Below, one piece after another: positions 16,728-24,964 of a DNA stretch of 49,699 bases. This DNA is from Roseburia sp. CAG:10041_57 (GTDB taxonomy: Bacteria > Bacillota > Clostridia > Lachnospirales > Lachnospiraceae), in the NCBI GenBank assembly GCA_001916965.1, contig MNTL01000070.1, positions 1-49,699 on the forward strand, in the 5' to 3' direction. The position numbers were made by a program, and so were the translations under genes. The stretch's first letter is position 1, and every line of letters starts with the position of its first letter. The notes under the pieces were generated by a model, which saw nothing but the letters and a program-made list of their open reading frames with translations, had not been told where the DNA came from and did not search any database.

Positions 16728-17624
16728 ATGACAATTGAAACCTATTATAACTTTGTAAAAATCATTGAATGCGGTAACATTCTTGCTGCCTCCCAGGAGT
16801 TGATGATTGCCCAGCCTGCACTTTCTACGCAGCTGAAAAATCTGGAAAACAATCTGGGTGTCAGGCTGGTAGAACGTGGTGCGAAGAAAATATCCCTTAC
16901 TCCTGCCGGAGAGATTTTCTATAAAAAGGCACAGGCAATCTGCGCCTTGGATACTTCCATGCATGAGGAACTACAGAACTATATGCATGGTATTGAAGGT
17001 ACGCTTAAATTATCCATGACACCGAGCAATCCGCCCTCCCTGCTACATTTTCTATTTGATTCTTTCGTAGAAGCCCATCCCAATGTAAACTTCGAGTTTC
17101 ATGAAGCCCTTTCTCCTCAGATTGCCGACTACGTCAGAACCGGTATTTCAGAGATTGGCATCACCCGTTCTGTTATCAAAAATGCAGATGACTTTCATTC
17201 TATTCCATTTCGCACGGAAGAAATCAAAGTGATTGTATCCGAGAATCATCCCCTTGCCAAATACGATTCTCTTACACTGGAACAGATCAAAAATGAACCG
17301 ATTGCTACTACAGATGTCATTGCGCCAAGAGTTACGCAGGCATTTGAAACCATTAACTGTGAACCTGCCTTTTATGTACGGACTGCATTTAAAAGGACTG
17401 CTATTTTCTGGATCTCTACCTATCAGAATTGCATTTCACTGCTGCCCTGCACCGAAGATGAACTGGCTCTTGAGCCGCCTCATTGCAAAATACTCAGTAT
17501 CTCAGACTATGACTTTACAGTGAAGCGCTCCATTATTATCCTAAAGAATCATAAGCTCAGTCCTATTGCCAGGGAATTTCTTGCAACAATTGGTGCTGAT
17601 TGCAGCTTTCCTGATGTACTGTAA
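16728..17624 (+). CDS. LysR family transcriptional regulator
   Basis: This 298-residue regulator has an N-terminal winged helix (about 1-60: NFVKIIECGNILAASQELMI, AQPALSTQLKNLENNLG, RLVERGAKKISLTPAG) and a C-terminal periplasmic-binding-protein-like effector domain. AGAGGA is six bases before the ATG at 16728. Its TAA stop directly abuts the stop of the convergent aminotransferase, the last gene of the amino-acid operon. By proximity it may control that operon, sensing an amino acid or oxoacid; this is inference. Confidence 0.92.
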   Translation: MTIETYYNFVKIIECGNILAASQELMIAQPALSTQLKNLENNLGVRLVERGAKKISLTPAGEIFYKKAQAICALDTSMHEELQNYMHGIEGTLKLSMTPSNPPSLLHFLFDSFVEAHPNVNFEFHEALSPQIADYVRTGISEIGITRSVIKNADDFHSIPFRTEEIKVIVSENHPLAKYDSLTLEQIKNEPIATTDVIAPRVTQAFETINCEPAFYVRTAFKRTAIFWISTYQNCISLLPCTEDELALEPPHCKILSISDYDFTVKRSIIILKNHKLSPIAREFLATIGADCSFPDVL

Positions 17625-18833
17625 TTACTTACCGCAGTACTTATAAGTTAATTCTCCTAATTTCTCAATACCATACTCAATATCCTCAATAGATGGCTTG
17701 GAGAAATTCAGACGAATGTAGCTGCAATCCTCAGGGCTGCCATAGAAGAAGTCATTTCCCGGAACAACGGCAATTCTAAGGTTCTTAGCTGCATCCAGGC
17801 AAAAGTCAGTGGCTTTGACCGTATCAGGAAGCTTCGCCCAGATGAACATACCGCCCTGTGGCATTGTATATTCTACAGATGGATGGAAGCATTCCTTCAT
17901 CTTATTATACATCGCCCTTGCTTTATCTTCATAGATCTCGCTGATTTTGGCAATGTGCGCATTAATATCTACATTCTTGAGGAACTCTGTCACAATATAC
18001 TGGCTCCAGTTAATATTACCACTGGAAGATACACCCTTGAATACGACAAACTTAGGAATCAGTTCCTTATTGGCACATAAGAAACCGCATCTCATACCAG
18101 GAGCTACGATCTTGGAAAATGTACCCATATACAATACGATTCCTTCCTGGTCAAAGCTCTTGATAGGAGGAATATATTCGTTGCCGGAGAATCTTAAATA
18201 GCCATATGGGTTATCCTCCAGAATGGGAACCTGATATTTCACAGCCAGCTTGTAGACGGCTTTTCTCTTCTCAAGGCTCATGGTAATGGAAGAAGGATTG
18301 CCGAAGTTAGGAATTGTATAGAAGAAGCTTGCCCCACCTTTCATGGCCTCTTCCAGAGCTTCAATATTGACACCATCTGCATCCACTGCAACAGGTACAA
18401 GCTCCGCTCCGCAATACTTAAAAGAATTGGTAGCATTCAAATAAGTAGGATTCTCTACAATCACTCTGTCACCTGGCTTGATAAAAGCACTGCCTACCGC
18501 AAAAATTGCTTCTGAAGAGCCATATGTAATAATGAAATCATCATCCTCTTTTGCCACTTCTCCATCCTTATTCAGGAATTTGCGAATCTCAGGGAAAAGC
18601 TTAGGATAACCCTTATGTCCACCGTATTGAATCACATCACAGCCATATTCATCTATGACTTTGGCTGTATATTCTTTTACCAGCTCTACCGGCATAGCCT
18701 CATCCGCCGGCTGACCACTTGAAAACAAAACGACTCTTTCATCCGGCTGTTTATTCTCCAACGCCAGATCCGATATGCGTCTGATAATAGATAACTTAGC
18801 CTGACATAAATTTTCATTAATTCTGTAGTTCAT
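17625..18833 (-). CDS. PLP-dependent aminotransferase, 2-aminoadipate/MocR-type fold
   Basis: This 402-residue fold-type I aminotransferase resembles the enzymatic half of MocR regulators and archaeal/Thermus LysN-type 2-aminoadipate aminotransferases, without a DNA-binding domain. Seen are YGGHKGYPKLFPEIR, the NPTY motif, PNFGNPSS, EDNPYGYLRF and PLP-Lys241 in GTFSKIVAPGMRCGF, with a C-terminal Arg in SYIRLNFS. These enzymes accept aromatic, branched or long-chain amino acids. As the last gene of the operon it would turn the imported amino acid into its 2-oxoacid. Confidence 0.88.
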   Translation of the reverse strand: MNYRINENLCQAKLSIIRRISDLALENKQPDERVVLFSSGQPADEAMPVELVKEYTAKVIDEYGCDVIQYGGHKGYPKLFPEIRKFLNKDGEVAKEDDDFIITYGSSEAIFAVGSAFIKPGDRVIVENPTYLNATNSFKYCGAELVPVAVDADGVNIEALEEAMKGGASFFYTIPNFGNPSSITMSLEKRKAVYKLAVKYQVPILEDNPYGYLRFSGNEYIPPIKSFDQEGIVLYMGTFSKIVAPGMRCGFLCANKELIPKFVVFKGVSSSGNINWSQYIVTEFLKNVDINAHIAKISEIYEDKARAMYNKMKECFHPSVEYTMPQGGMFIWAKLPDTVKATDFCLDAAKNLRIAVVPGNDFFYGSPEDCSYIRLNFSKPSIEDIEYGIEKLGELTYKYCGK

Positions 18834-18867
18834 AATGCTCCTCCTCTTTCCTGTCTTTTACTGCTAT

Positions 18868-19581
18868 TTATAGTTTCAATTCCTGATAATTGAATTTACC
18901 GTCGTTTTTTTCTTCTAATGCTTTAATCGCATGGAAGGTATATTCACAGTATGGAACCGGGATTCCAAGCTCCCTGCCCATACGGACCATCGCTCCTGCA
19001 AACATATCAATCTCCGTATGTCTGCCTGCCATCAGATCCTGTAAGGTAGATAAATGTGCATTTTTTCTGGGACTGTGTGCGAATCCATATGGACTGATTG
19101 TAATGCCTTTTGCCCGGGCTACGGTATCAACCTCATCCCATAATCTGTGAGAGATAAATTCCACATGTTCGCTGTCGTCATATGCGCCAACACCAACTCC
19201 AAGTACAGCCTGTGGTAAATTTCTTGATATATTAATTGCATATTTATACCACATTTCCGTGATAATATCTGGCTTAAAAGTACATTTACAGGTCGTCTTT
19301 GCAAAGAAATCAACAACTGCCTGTGCATCCTTTAATATAGAAGAAAGAGCACCATATTTGGTCGCAACCAGAAGCAAATCCACCTTACCCGCTTCCTGGG
19401 GTTCCTTTACCGGGTAATCATATCTTTCTCCATTGATAATGATTCCATTGCGAATCAGTCGTTCTTTTCTCTCGCCTTTTGCAATTAGACAGATATCCTC
19501 TCTGGGCAGTTCTCTCATGCCCCACAGGAAATATGCACCAATTGCTCCAGCCCCGATGACTCCTACTTTTGTGATTTCCAT
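18868..19581 (-). CDS. Ketopantoate reductase-like protein with an internal deletion
   Basis: This 237-residue protein belongs to the PanE/ApbA family but is about 65 residues shorter than usual. The N-terminal Rossmann loop VIGAGAIGAYF and VDLLLVATKY are present. The sequence then jumps at about residue 90 from LKDAQAVVDF straight into FAKTTCKCTF of the C-terminal domain, so the central beta strands and the Asn-Gly motif near the active site are missing. The catalytic Lys in MWYKYAINISRNLP and the Glu in TEIDMFAG remain. The frame is intact. It may be inactive or a decayed operon member. Confidence 0.75.
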   Translation of the reverse strand: MEITKVGVIGAGAIGAYFLWGMRELPREDICLIAKGERKERLIRNGIIINGERYDYPVKEPQEAGKVDLLLVATKYGALSSILKDAQAVVDFFAKTTCKCTFKPDIITEMWYKYAINISRNLPQAVLGVGVGAYDDSEHVEFISHRLWDEVDTVARAKGITISPYGFAHSPRKNAHLSTLQDLMAGRHTEIDMFAGAMVRMGRELGIPVPYCEYTFHAIKALEEKNDGKFNYQELKL

Positions 19582-19593
19582 AGCTCTCTCCTC

Positions 19594-20514
19594 CTATTTG
19601 ATTCCTGCCAGAAGTATGACGCTCCATACCGGTATTGCAATGATTGAAAATAATGTAGAAAGTACAACGCATTTGGCTGCACTGATTTCATCCGCCTCGT
19701 ATTTAGCCACAAGAAGCGAGGTCGTAGAGCCTGCAGGCATACTGGTCATCAATACCGAGACACCTGTGATTAATGGATCTACCTGTAATAAATGACAACC
19801 AATATAGATAACCAATGGCATCAGGACTAGCCGGATCAGATTGTAATATAACTGCTTGAGCGTAATCAGACTCTTAAAATCCACCCCTACCAATATCGTC
19901 CCTATATACATCATGGTCATTGCAGTTGTACAGTTGCTCAGTGACAATACCGCTTTATAAATAGGAGATGGTATCGTGATATGGAATATCATAATGATAA
20001 ATCCAAGGTAAGTAGCAATCATGCTGGGGTGTGTCAGTATCTTCTTGTATGCCTTTTTCTTATCTGTTTCTTTGGTAAAATAAGATACACCCGCCGTCCA
20101 CATCACGACTCTCTGAGGAAGCAGGAAAACGGATGCAAATAATAATCCTGTATCTCCAAATACACCTTCTGACATCGGATTACCAAGGAATCCGGAGTTG
20201 GAACATACCGTTGCATACTGATAGACTTCCTTCTCCCCCGGATTCATCCGATTATACATGAATCTACAGATGAACAATGCCATAATCTGTACAAAGATTG
20301 CAATTGCAAGAAGAATTGCGAAGTCATTCCAATGATCCGTTCCCAGCTCTGTTGTAAAAGCCTTGATAATGTTACATGGAAGAATTGCGTATAGCAATAT
20401 ATCTGTAATGCTTTTCTTGCCTGCATCTGTAATAAAACCGAACTTGCGGAGGAGAAAACCTGTCATAATGAGCAGAAACATCATACCCATCAGATTTAGT
20501 AATGTCGTAAACAA
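19594..20514 (-). CDS. AEC family transporter (auxin efflux carrier/organic acid permease)
   Basis: This 306-residue integral membrane protein has about ten hydrophobic segments. AEC features are LLRKFGFITDAGKKSITDILLYAILP at the start (read as overlapping pieces), the NSGFLGNPM motif near residue 110, and SMPAGSTTSLLVAKY near the end. Bacterial members carry malate, malonate or other carboxylates. It sits 11 bases after the hydroxyacid dehydrogenase gene, which suggests it exports the 2-hydroxyacid made there. Confidence 0.88.
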   Translation of the reverse strand: MFTTLLNLMGMMFLLIMTGFLLRKFGFITDAGKKSITDILLYAILPCNIIKAFTTELGTDHWNDFAILLAIAIFVQIMALFICRFMYNRMNPGEKEVYQYATVCSNSGFLGNPMSEGVFGDTGLLFASVFLLPQRVVMWTAGVSYFTKETDKKKAYKKILTHPSMIATYLGFIIMIFHITIPSPIYKAVLSLSNCTTAMTMMYIGTILVGVDFKSLITLKQLYYNLIRLVLMPLVIYIGCHLLQVDPLITGVSVLMTSMPAGSTTSLLVAKYEADEISAAKCVVLSTLFSIIAIPVWSVILLAGIK

Positions 20515-20525
20515 ATAACCACCTC

Positions 20526-21515
20526 TTATTTCACAAGTTCATATCTGCACTGTCCTGTCGTACGATATTCGTTGAAGTTCTCCAATGTCGTGTCTGACTG
20601 GTTTCTGTCTGCCTCATCAGTATAGAATGCCGTGTGCATGGTAAAAATAAAATTCTCATGCTTTAACAATTCATCCAATATGGGAAGATCATTCTGTCCC
20701 TGAGGTTTTCTAAGAGTCTCCTCTCCTTCGATTACATCCAAGGCAACGCCTCCCAGCTTACCACTGTTAAGTCCATCCAGAATCGCCTGTGTATCGAACA
20801 ATCCACCTCTTGCTACATTGATAAGCAGGACTCCCGGCTTCATCTTCTCTATTGTCCGGGCATTCACCATATGATGATTTTCCTTATTATAAGCACAGTG
20901 ATAAATAATCACATCACATTTGGCATAGAGTTCATCAATAGATACATACTCTGCCATCTGTTTCACTTCATCTCTTTCATCCGGGCTGCAGGCATATATT
21001 TTCTTTGGTCCAAATCCGGTAAGAATCTTAATGGTTGTTGTCCCGATTCTTCCGGCACCCACAATGCCAATCACCTGATTGCGGACTTCCGACCCCATCA
21101 GTCCATCCAAAGACATATTATATTGGGATATATTCTCAAACTGCGTCCTCAATTTTCTCAGAGAAGCCAGCAGAAGCATCACTGCATGTTCTGCTACTGC
21201 ATTGGGAGAATAGAAAGGAACATTCGCTGCCTTCAATCCATATTTTTTCATGGCTGCAAGATCAAAATGATCATAGCCGGCAGAACAGGTCACTACATAT
21301 TTCACTCCCACCTCACTGACCTTCTTCCAGAAGATATCTCCATCATTCTTGAAAGGAGAGAAAAGAAAACCTTCACAGCCTCTTAATTTCTCTATATTTT
21401 CCAGCGTAGGTGGACAATCCAGATCCACAAACTCAATATCGCCATTATATTTCTTTACACTCTCAGCAAATCTTGCAGCGCCGCCTCTGAGTGAATTAAA
21501 CATACCTACTTTCAT
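20526..21515 (-). CDS. D-2-hydroxyacid dehydrogenase, D-lactate dehydrogenase-like
   Basis: This 329-residue NAD-dependent enzyme would reduce a 2-oxoacid to a D-2-hydroxyacid. It shows VVTCSAGYDHFDL, YSPNAVAEHAVMLLLASLRKL (two adjoining blocks), the Rossmann motif GIVGAGRIGTTT, catalytic Arg in NVARGGLFD, Glu in DVIEGEE and His in FTMHTAFYTDEA. This is the D-LDH/aryl-lactate pattern. The ATG at 21515 has AAGGAAGG eight bases upstream; a GTG three codons earlier is rejected. It follows the importer genes and precedes the AEC carrier. Confidence 0.88.
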   Translation of the reverse strand: MKVGMFNSLRGGAARFAESVKKYNGDIEFVDLDCPPTLENIEKLRGCEGFLFSPFKNDGDIFWKKVSEVGVKYVVTCSAGYDHFDLAAMKKYGLKAANVPFYSPNAVAEHAVMLLLASLRKLRTQFENISQYNMSLDGLMGSEVRNQVIGIVGAGRIGTTTIKILTGFGPKKIYACSPDERDEVKQMAEYVSIDELYAKCDVIIYHCAYNKENHHMVNARTIEKMKPGVLLINVARGGLFDTQAILDGLNSGKLGGVALDVIEGEETLRKPQGQNDLPILDELLKHENFIFTMHTAFYTDEADRNQSDTTLENFNEYRTTGQCRYELVK

Positions 21516-21539
21516 CCCTGACACCTTCCTTATGATTAC

Positions 21540-22190
21540 TTATGCATATCTCAGTCTTTTGCTGGCTGCATTGACCAGTATTACAAGCAGATAACATACA
21601 ATGAAGTATCCTGCTGCTTCCATAGCGTATACGGTAAAGATTCCACTAAGACTTGTTGAGTTGACCATGACCGTATTGCAGGTAAACAAGTATTCAAAAA
21701 TATTAATAGATGCCAGAAGGGAAGTACTCTTAATAATAGAAACAATCTGTGACATCATGGATGGGATAACTGCCCTGAATGCCTGTGGAAGAACAATAAA
21801 CCGTAATATCTTAAAGAAGCTGTACCCTTGGGAATAACCGGCTTCGAACTGTCCTTTGGAGATATTATTCAGACCGCCTCTGACAATCTCACAGACATAC
21901 GGAGCAGATACAACGCTCAGACTTACTACCCCCAGGTTGAAGCCGCCGCCCTTTACGAAAAAACGAAACATCAATATCCACAACAACTGCGGTGTACAAC
22001 GAAAGATTTCCACATATACCGTTGCAAGAATGTTCAAAAAACCTGTCTTTCCTTTACAATATGTCTTGGCAAGCGCCAGAATCGTACCTAACAGGATAGC
22101 AATGACACTTGCACATACGGCAATCTCCAGTGTAAGCTTCATACCACCTAACATATAGGTTAAATTGTCTGCTGTAAGTACATTTTTCAT
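21540..22190 (-). CDS. Amino-acid ABC transporter permease (second)
   Basis: This 216-residue HisM/GlnP-type inner-membrane permease has five predicted helices. The EAA loop that contacts the ATPase is EAGYSQGYSFFKILRFIVLPQA (read in two parts) near residues 135-157. It starts one base after the preceding permease stop, so the two form a heterodimeric channel of a polar amino acid importer. It retains the family VEIFRCTPQLLWILM segment. Confidence 0.92.
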   Translation of the reverse strand: MKNVLTADNLTYMLGGMKLTLEIAVCASVIAILLGTILALAKTYCKGKTGFLNILATVYVEIFRCTPQLLWILMFRFFVKGGGFNLGVVSLSVVSAPYVCEIVRGGLNNISKGQFEAGYSQGYSFFKILRFIVLPQAFRAVIPSMMSQIVSIIKSTSLLASINIFEYLFTCNTVMVNSTSLSGIFTVYAMEAAGYFIVCYLLVILVNAASKRLRYA

Positions 22191-22191
22191 A

Positions 22192-22932
22192 TTATGCCAC
22201 CTCCATCACTGTTTTCTTCCTTCTTTTCTTCTCTCCGGGATTTCTGGCTGCATTTCTTTCAAATACTTTTACAAGCATTGCCAATGGGAAACATACTGCA
22301 AAATACATGGCAGCTGCAATGAGGTATCCCTGGAAATATCCTGTATATCCAACACTCTTATCTGCGTAATACATCAGATCAAGACCAACTACCATAGCAA
22401 GGGTAGATGTGTTCTTCAGCAAAGCCAATGTCTGGCTTGTAAGAGGAGGAAGAATCATTTTCAATGTCTGCGGAAGGATAATGTAGAGCATTGCCTGATT
22501 CTCCGTGTAGCCCTGTGAAAAGGCTGCCTCTTTCTGGCCTGTGGGTACTGCCTGTATACCGGAACGGATAACCTCTGCAATATAAGCACCGTGATACAAA
22601 CCTACACCGAAGATGCCGATGACAAACTTGGAGAGTCTGTAGGTCTTAGACATATGTAATATCTGCTTAATGATCACCGGAACTCCTACGTAAAAGAAGA
22701 AGAACTGGATAGTAACAGGTGTATTCTGAAAAAACTGTACATATATCTGATAAATAGCCTTAAGAACCTTATTCTCCTTGGTAGAGATCAACCCCAGCAA
22801 AATACCGATTGCCATGGCTATGAGCCAGCCTACCACTGTTACCTTTAATGTCATTCCAAATCCTGCCAGATAATCCGGGAAGTCCTGAAATGATCTTTCC
22901 CATCTCCAGGGATCTAATAAACTCTCCAGCAT
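22192..22932 (-). CDS. Amino-acid ABC transporter permease (first)
   Basis: This 246-residue permease of the polar amino acid uptake family has five or six predicted helices, the VQFFQNTPVTIQFFFFY block and an EAA loop EAAFSQGYTENQAMLYIILPQ (two adjoining parts). A basic tail NPGEKKRRKK ends the protein. It lies between the binding-protein gene and the second permease, with a one-base gap to the latter. Confidence 0.92.
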   Translation of the reverse strand: MLESLLDPWRWERSFQDFPDYLAGFGMTLKVTVVGWLIAMAIGILLGLISTKENKVLKAIYQIYVQFFQNTPVTIQFFFFYVGVPVIIKQILHMSKTYRLSKFVIGIFGVGLYHGAYIAEVIRSGIQAVPTGQKEAAFSQGYTENQAMLYIILPQTLKMILPPLTSQTLALLKNTSTLAMVVGLDLMYYADKSVGYTGYFQGYLIAAAMYFAVCFPLAMLVKVFERNAARNPGEKKRRKKTVMEVA

Positions 22933-22981
22933 ATCGCCACCACCTTTATCTCATCTGTTTCGCTGCATCTATCATTCCTGA

Positions 22982-23854
22982 TTACTGCATTGCTGCTACT
23001 TCTTCATCAGTCAGGATGCCCCATTTAGCCTTTAATTCATCAAGTCTGCCTGATTCCTTCAGTTCTGTTAATGTATCATCCATGAACTTGGTCAGTTCAT
23101 CATTGCCGAGCTTTAATGCAATACCGATATCCTGTACTCCAAATGCATCTTCCGTCAGCATCATGGAATCATCCATATAAGCTATCAGACCTGTACGGTC
23201 TACAGAGTAAGCATCAATCTGACCAGTCTTTAAGGCTGCAACACCATCTGAAATGTACTGGAAATCCTGTACTTCATAATTTACATCAATACCTTTGTCC
23301 TTTGCATACTGCTCAATCAGTTCTGCTGTTGTAGTACCCTGTCCAACGCCGATTACAAAACCATCCATATCTGCCAGTGTCTTAGCTCCTGAATCCTTGC
23401 TTACCATGAATGTGACCGGTTCAAGACGGTACTGCTGTGTGAAATTCCATGATTTCTTTCTCTCATCTGTTACTGTGAATGAAGCTATGACACAGTCAAG
23501 CTCTCCATTATCAAGCAGGCCACCTCTTGTTTTGGCTGTAACAGAAGTGAACTCACAAAGCTTATTGGCTACAGCTTCATCATAGGTGCAATCAAAAATC
23601 TTAGCTGCCATCTCATATGCCACATCAATATCATACCCTTCATATTCCCCTGTAGCCGTATTGATCATGCCAATGTTTACAGTATCTGACTTGGCGCCAA
23701 CCTTTAATTTACCGGCTGCCTTGATATCTTCTACTGTTCTCTGTCCTGAAGATGATGTACCTGCACTCGCACTTTCTGAGCTGCTGCCACATCCTGTAAG
23801 AGCCCCTAATGTAACTACTGCTGCCATCACTGCTGCTAAAAATCTTTTCTTCAT
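22982..23854 (-). CDS. Amino-acid ABC transporter substrate-binding lipoprotein
   Basis: This 290-residue lipoprotein has the signal MKKRFLAAVMAAVVTLGALTGC with a lipobox ending at Cys22 (given as LTGC). A serine-rich linker and a type 3 solute-binding domain follow (GYDIDVAYEMAAKIF, LLDNGELDCVIASFTVTDER, GVGQGTTTAEL, DAYSVDRTGLIAY). Family 3 proteins bind polar or aromatic amino acids. The Arg/Asp carboxylate- and amine-binding positions appear intact, but the exact ligand cannot be read. Confidence 0.92.
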   Translation of the reverse strand: MKKRFLAAVMAAVVTLGALTGCGSSSESASAGTSSSGQRTVEDIKAAGKLKVGAKSDTVNIGMINTATGEYEGYDIDVAYEMAAKIFDCTYDEAVANKLCEFTSVTAKTRGGLLDNGELDCVIASFTVTDERKKSWNFTQQYRLEPVTFMVSKDSGAKTLADMDGFVIGVGQGTTTAELIEQYAKDKGIDVNYEVQDFQYISDGVAALKTGQIDAYSVDRTGLIAYMDDSMMLTEDAFGVQDIGIALKLGNDELTKFMDDTLTELKESGRLDELKAKWGILTDEEVAAMQ

Positions 23855-23907
23855 AACTTTGTCCTCCTCATTTCGTGTTTCTTCCTATATATAATGTTTC
23901 ATTGTAA

Positions 23908-24648
23908 CTAATGTAATATCTTACTAAAGAATATCTTGGTACGTTCATTCTTGGGATTACCGAATACTTCCTCTGGTGTTCCTTCCTCTACAATCTTGGC
24001 ACTGTCCAGGAAAATGACTCTGTCTGCAACCTGTCTTGCAAATCCCATCTCATGTGTTACGCAGATCATTGTGATGTCTTCCTTGGAAAGCTGTACCATA
24101 ACATCCAGTACTTCGTTTACCATCTCAGGGTCCAGTGCACTGGTCGGCTCATCAAAAAGGATAATCTCCGGATGTGTTACCAATGCCCTTGCAATGGCTA
24201 CACGTTGCTGCTGTCCACCGGAGAGATTCTGCGGATAAGCATCTGCTTTATTGGCAAGCCCTACACGATCCAGATACTCCATTGCCGTCTTCTCTGCTTC
24301 TTTCTTCGGCACTTTATGAAGCTTGATCGGTGCCATCGTCAGATTCTGTAATACAGTCTTATGTGGGTATAGATTGAATTGCTGGAATACCATTGCCATG
24401 TGATCTCTGGACATCTGAATCCAGTTCTTCTGAGTTACCAGTTCTCCTCCAATATAGATTTCTCCACTGGTAGGTTTCTCCAGATGATTGATGCACCGGA
24501 TCAAGGTACTCTTACCACTTCCGCTAGGTCCTAAGATAACCAGCTTCTCACCTCTTTTGATTGTGAGGTTGATGTCATCCAACACCTGTAAGTCTCCGTA
24601 TCTTTTTCGTAAATGCTCAATTCTGATCATTTCATTTCCGTTTTCCAT
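23908..24648 (-). CDS. Amino-acid ABC transporter ATP-binding protein, GlnQ-type
   Basis: This 246-residue ATPase drives import through the two permeases. It has Walker A GPSGSGKSTL, a Q-loop near MVFQQFNLYPH, signature LSGGQQQRVAIARAL, Walker B IILFDEPTSALDPE and the H-switch VTHEMGF. It is the first gene of the eight-gene operon, an order different from the more usual binding-protein-first. GGAGTGATAGGGT precedes the ATG. Just upstream lie an attenuator-like terminator and a promoter. Confidence 0.94.
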   Translation of the reverse strand: MENGNEMIRIEHLRKRYGDLQVLDDINLTIKRGEKLVILGPSGSGKSTLIRCINHLEKPTSGEIYIGGELVTQKNWIQMSRDHMAMVFQQFNLYPHKTVLQNLTMAPIKLHKVPKKEAEKTAMEYLDRVGLANKADAYPQNLSGGQQQRVAIARALVTHPEIILFDEPTSALDPEMVNEVLDVMVQLSKEDITMICVTHEMGFARQVADRVIFLDSAKIVEEGTPEEVFGNPKNERTKIFFSKILH

Positions 24649-24683
24649 ACCCTATCACTCCAATCTGTTTATCTGACCTAAGT

Positions 24684-24720
24684 AAAACAAAAGGAGCCAA
24701 CGAATCTCTTCGTTAGCTCC
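24684..24720 (-). terminator. Promoter-proximal terminator (attenuator candidate)
   Basis: GGAGCTAACGAA pairs with TTCGTTGGCTCC (one G-U) around a GAGA loop and is followed by TTTTGTTTT on the minus strand. It starts only about 20 bases after the predicted transcription start and 36 bases before the operon's first codon. It would block the operon unless read through. A small CTATC/GATAG stem precedes it. Confidence 0.75.
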
Positions 24721-24744
24721 CTTGCTATCTATTTGATAGGCACT

Positions 24745-24773
24745 ATTCTAGACAAGTGTGGGGCAGAAATCAA
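24745..24773 (-). promoter_or_regulatory. Promoter of the amino-acid/hydroxyacid operon
   Basis: TTGATT (24768-24773) and TAGAAT (24745-24750) with a 17-base spacer on the minus strand; start near 24738. Confidence 0.65.
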
Positions 24774-24793
24774 ATACCAATATTTTGAAGAAA

Positions 24794-24813
24794 GTATAAT
24801 AATTTTATTATAC
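24794..24813. promoter_or_regulatory. Dyad operator candidate upstream of the operon promoter
   Basis: GTATAATAA and TTATTATAC flank two bases. The centre is about 65 bases upstream of the predicted start, the usual recognition-site position for LysR activators. An outer GAAGAAA/TTTCTTC pair encloses it, and a plus-strand T-run follows, so it might alternatively be a plus-strand terminator. Confidence 0.5.
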
Positions 24814-24861
24814 CTTTGGGTTTTTTCTTCATAAATACATAAAAATATGAATGCATGGAAT

Positions 24862-24937
24862 ACTTCAAAGTAACTTGAAGTGTATTTGAAGTGAGTTTGA
24901 AGTTGACTTTGAAGTGAGTTTGAAGTAACATTGAAGT
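24862..24937 (+). repeat. Six phased TTGAAGT iterons plus one inverted copy
   Basis: TTGAAGT starts at 24875, 24886, 24897, 24909, 24920 and 24931 (steps 11, 11, 12, 11, 11), with an inverted ACTTCAA at 24862. The spacing puts every copy on nearly the same face of the helix. The array covers the promoter of the AlbA_2 gene and ends 27 bases before its ATG, which suggests cooperative autoregulation. Confidence 0.9.
24903..24931 (+). promoter_or_regulatory. Promoter embedded in the iteron array
   Basis: TTGACT (24903-24908) and TAACAT (24926-24931) are 17 bases apart; each matches four or five consensus bases. Iterons 3-6 overlap both boxes. Confidence 0.5.
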
Positions 24938-24964
24938 AACTTATCTACTGGGAGGAAATAACAT

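Noticed and set aside
24770..24832. 20-codon minus-strand frame (MKKKPKGIIKLLYF...) upstream of the amino-acid operon, as a leader peptide
   Set aside because: It has no ribosome site, lies upstream of the best promoter, and its codons are a by-product of the AT-rich dyad.
24862..24937. TTGAAGT repeats as a CRISPR array
   Set aside because: Units are seven bases with four- to five-base gaps, far too short for CRISPR, and no cas genes are near.
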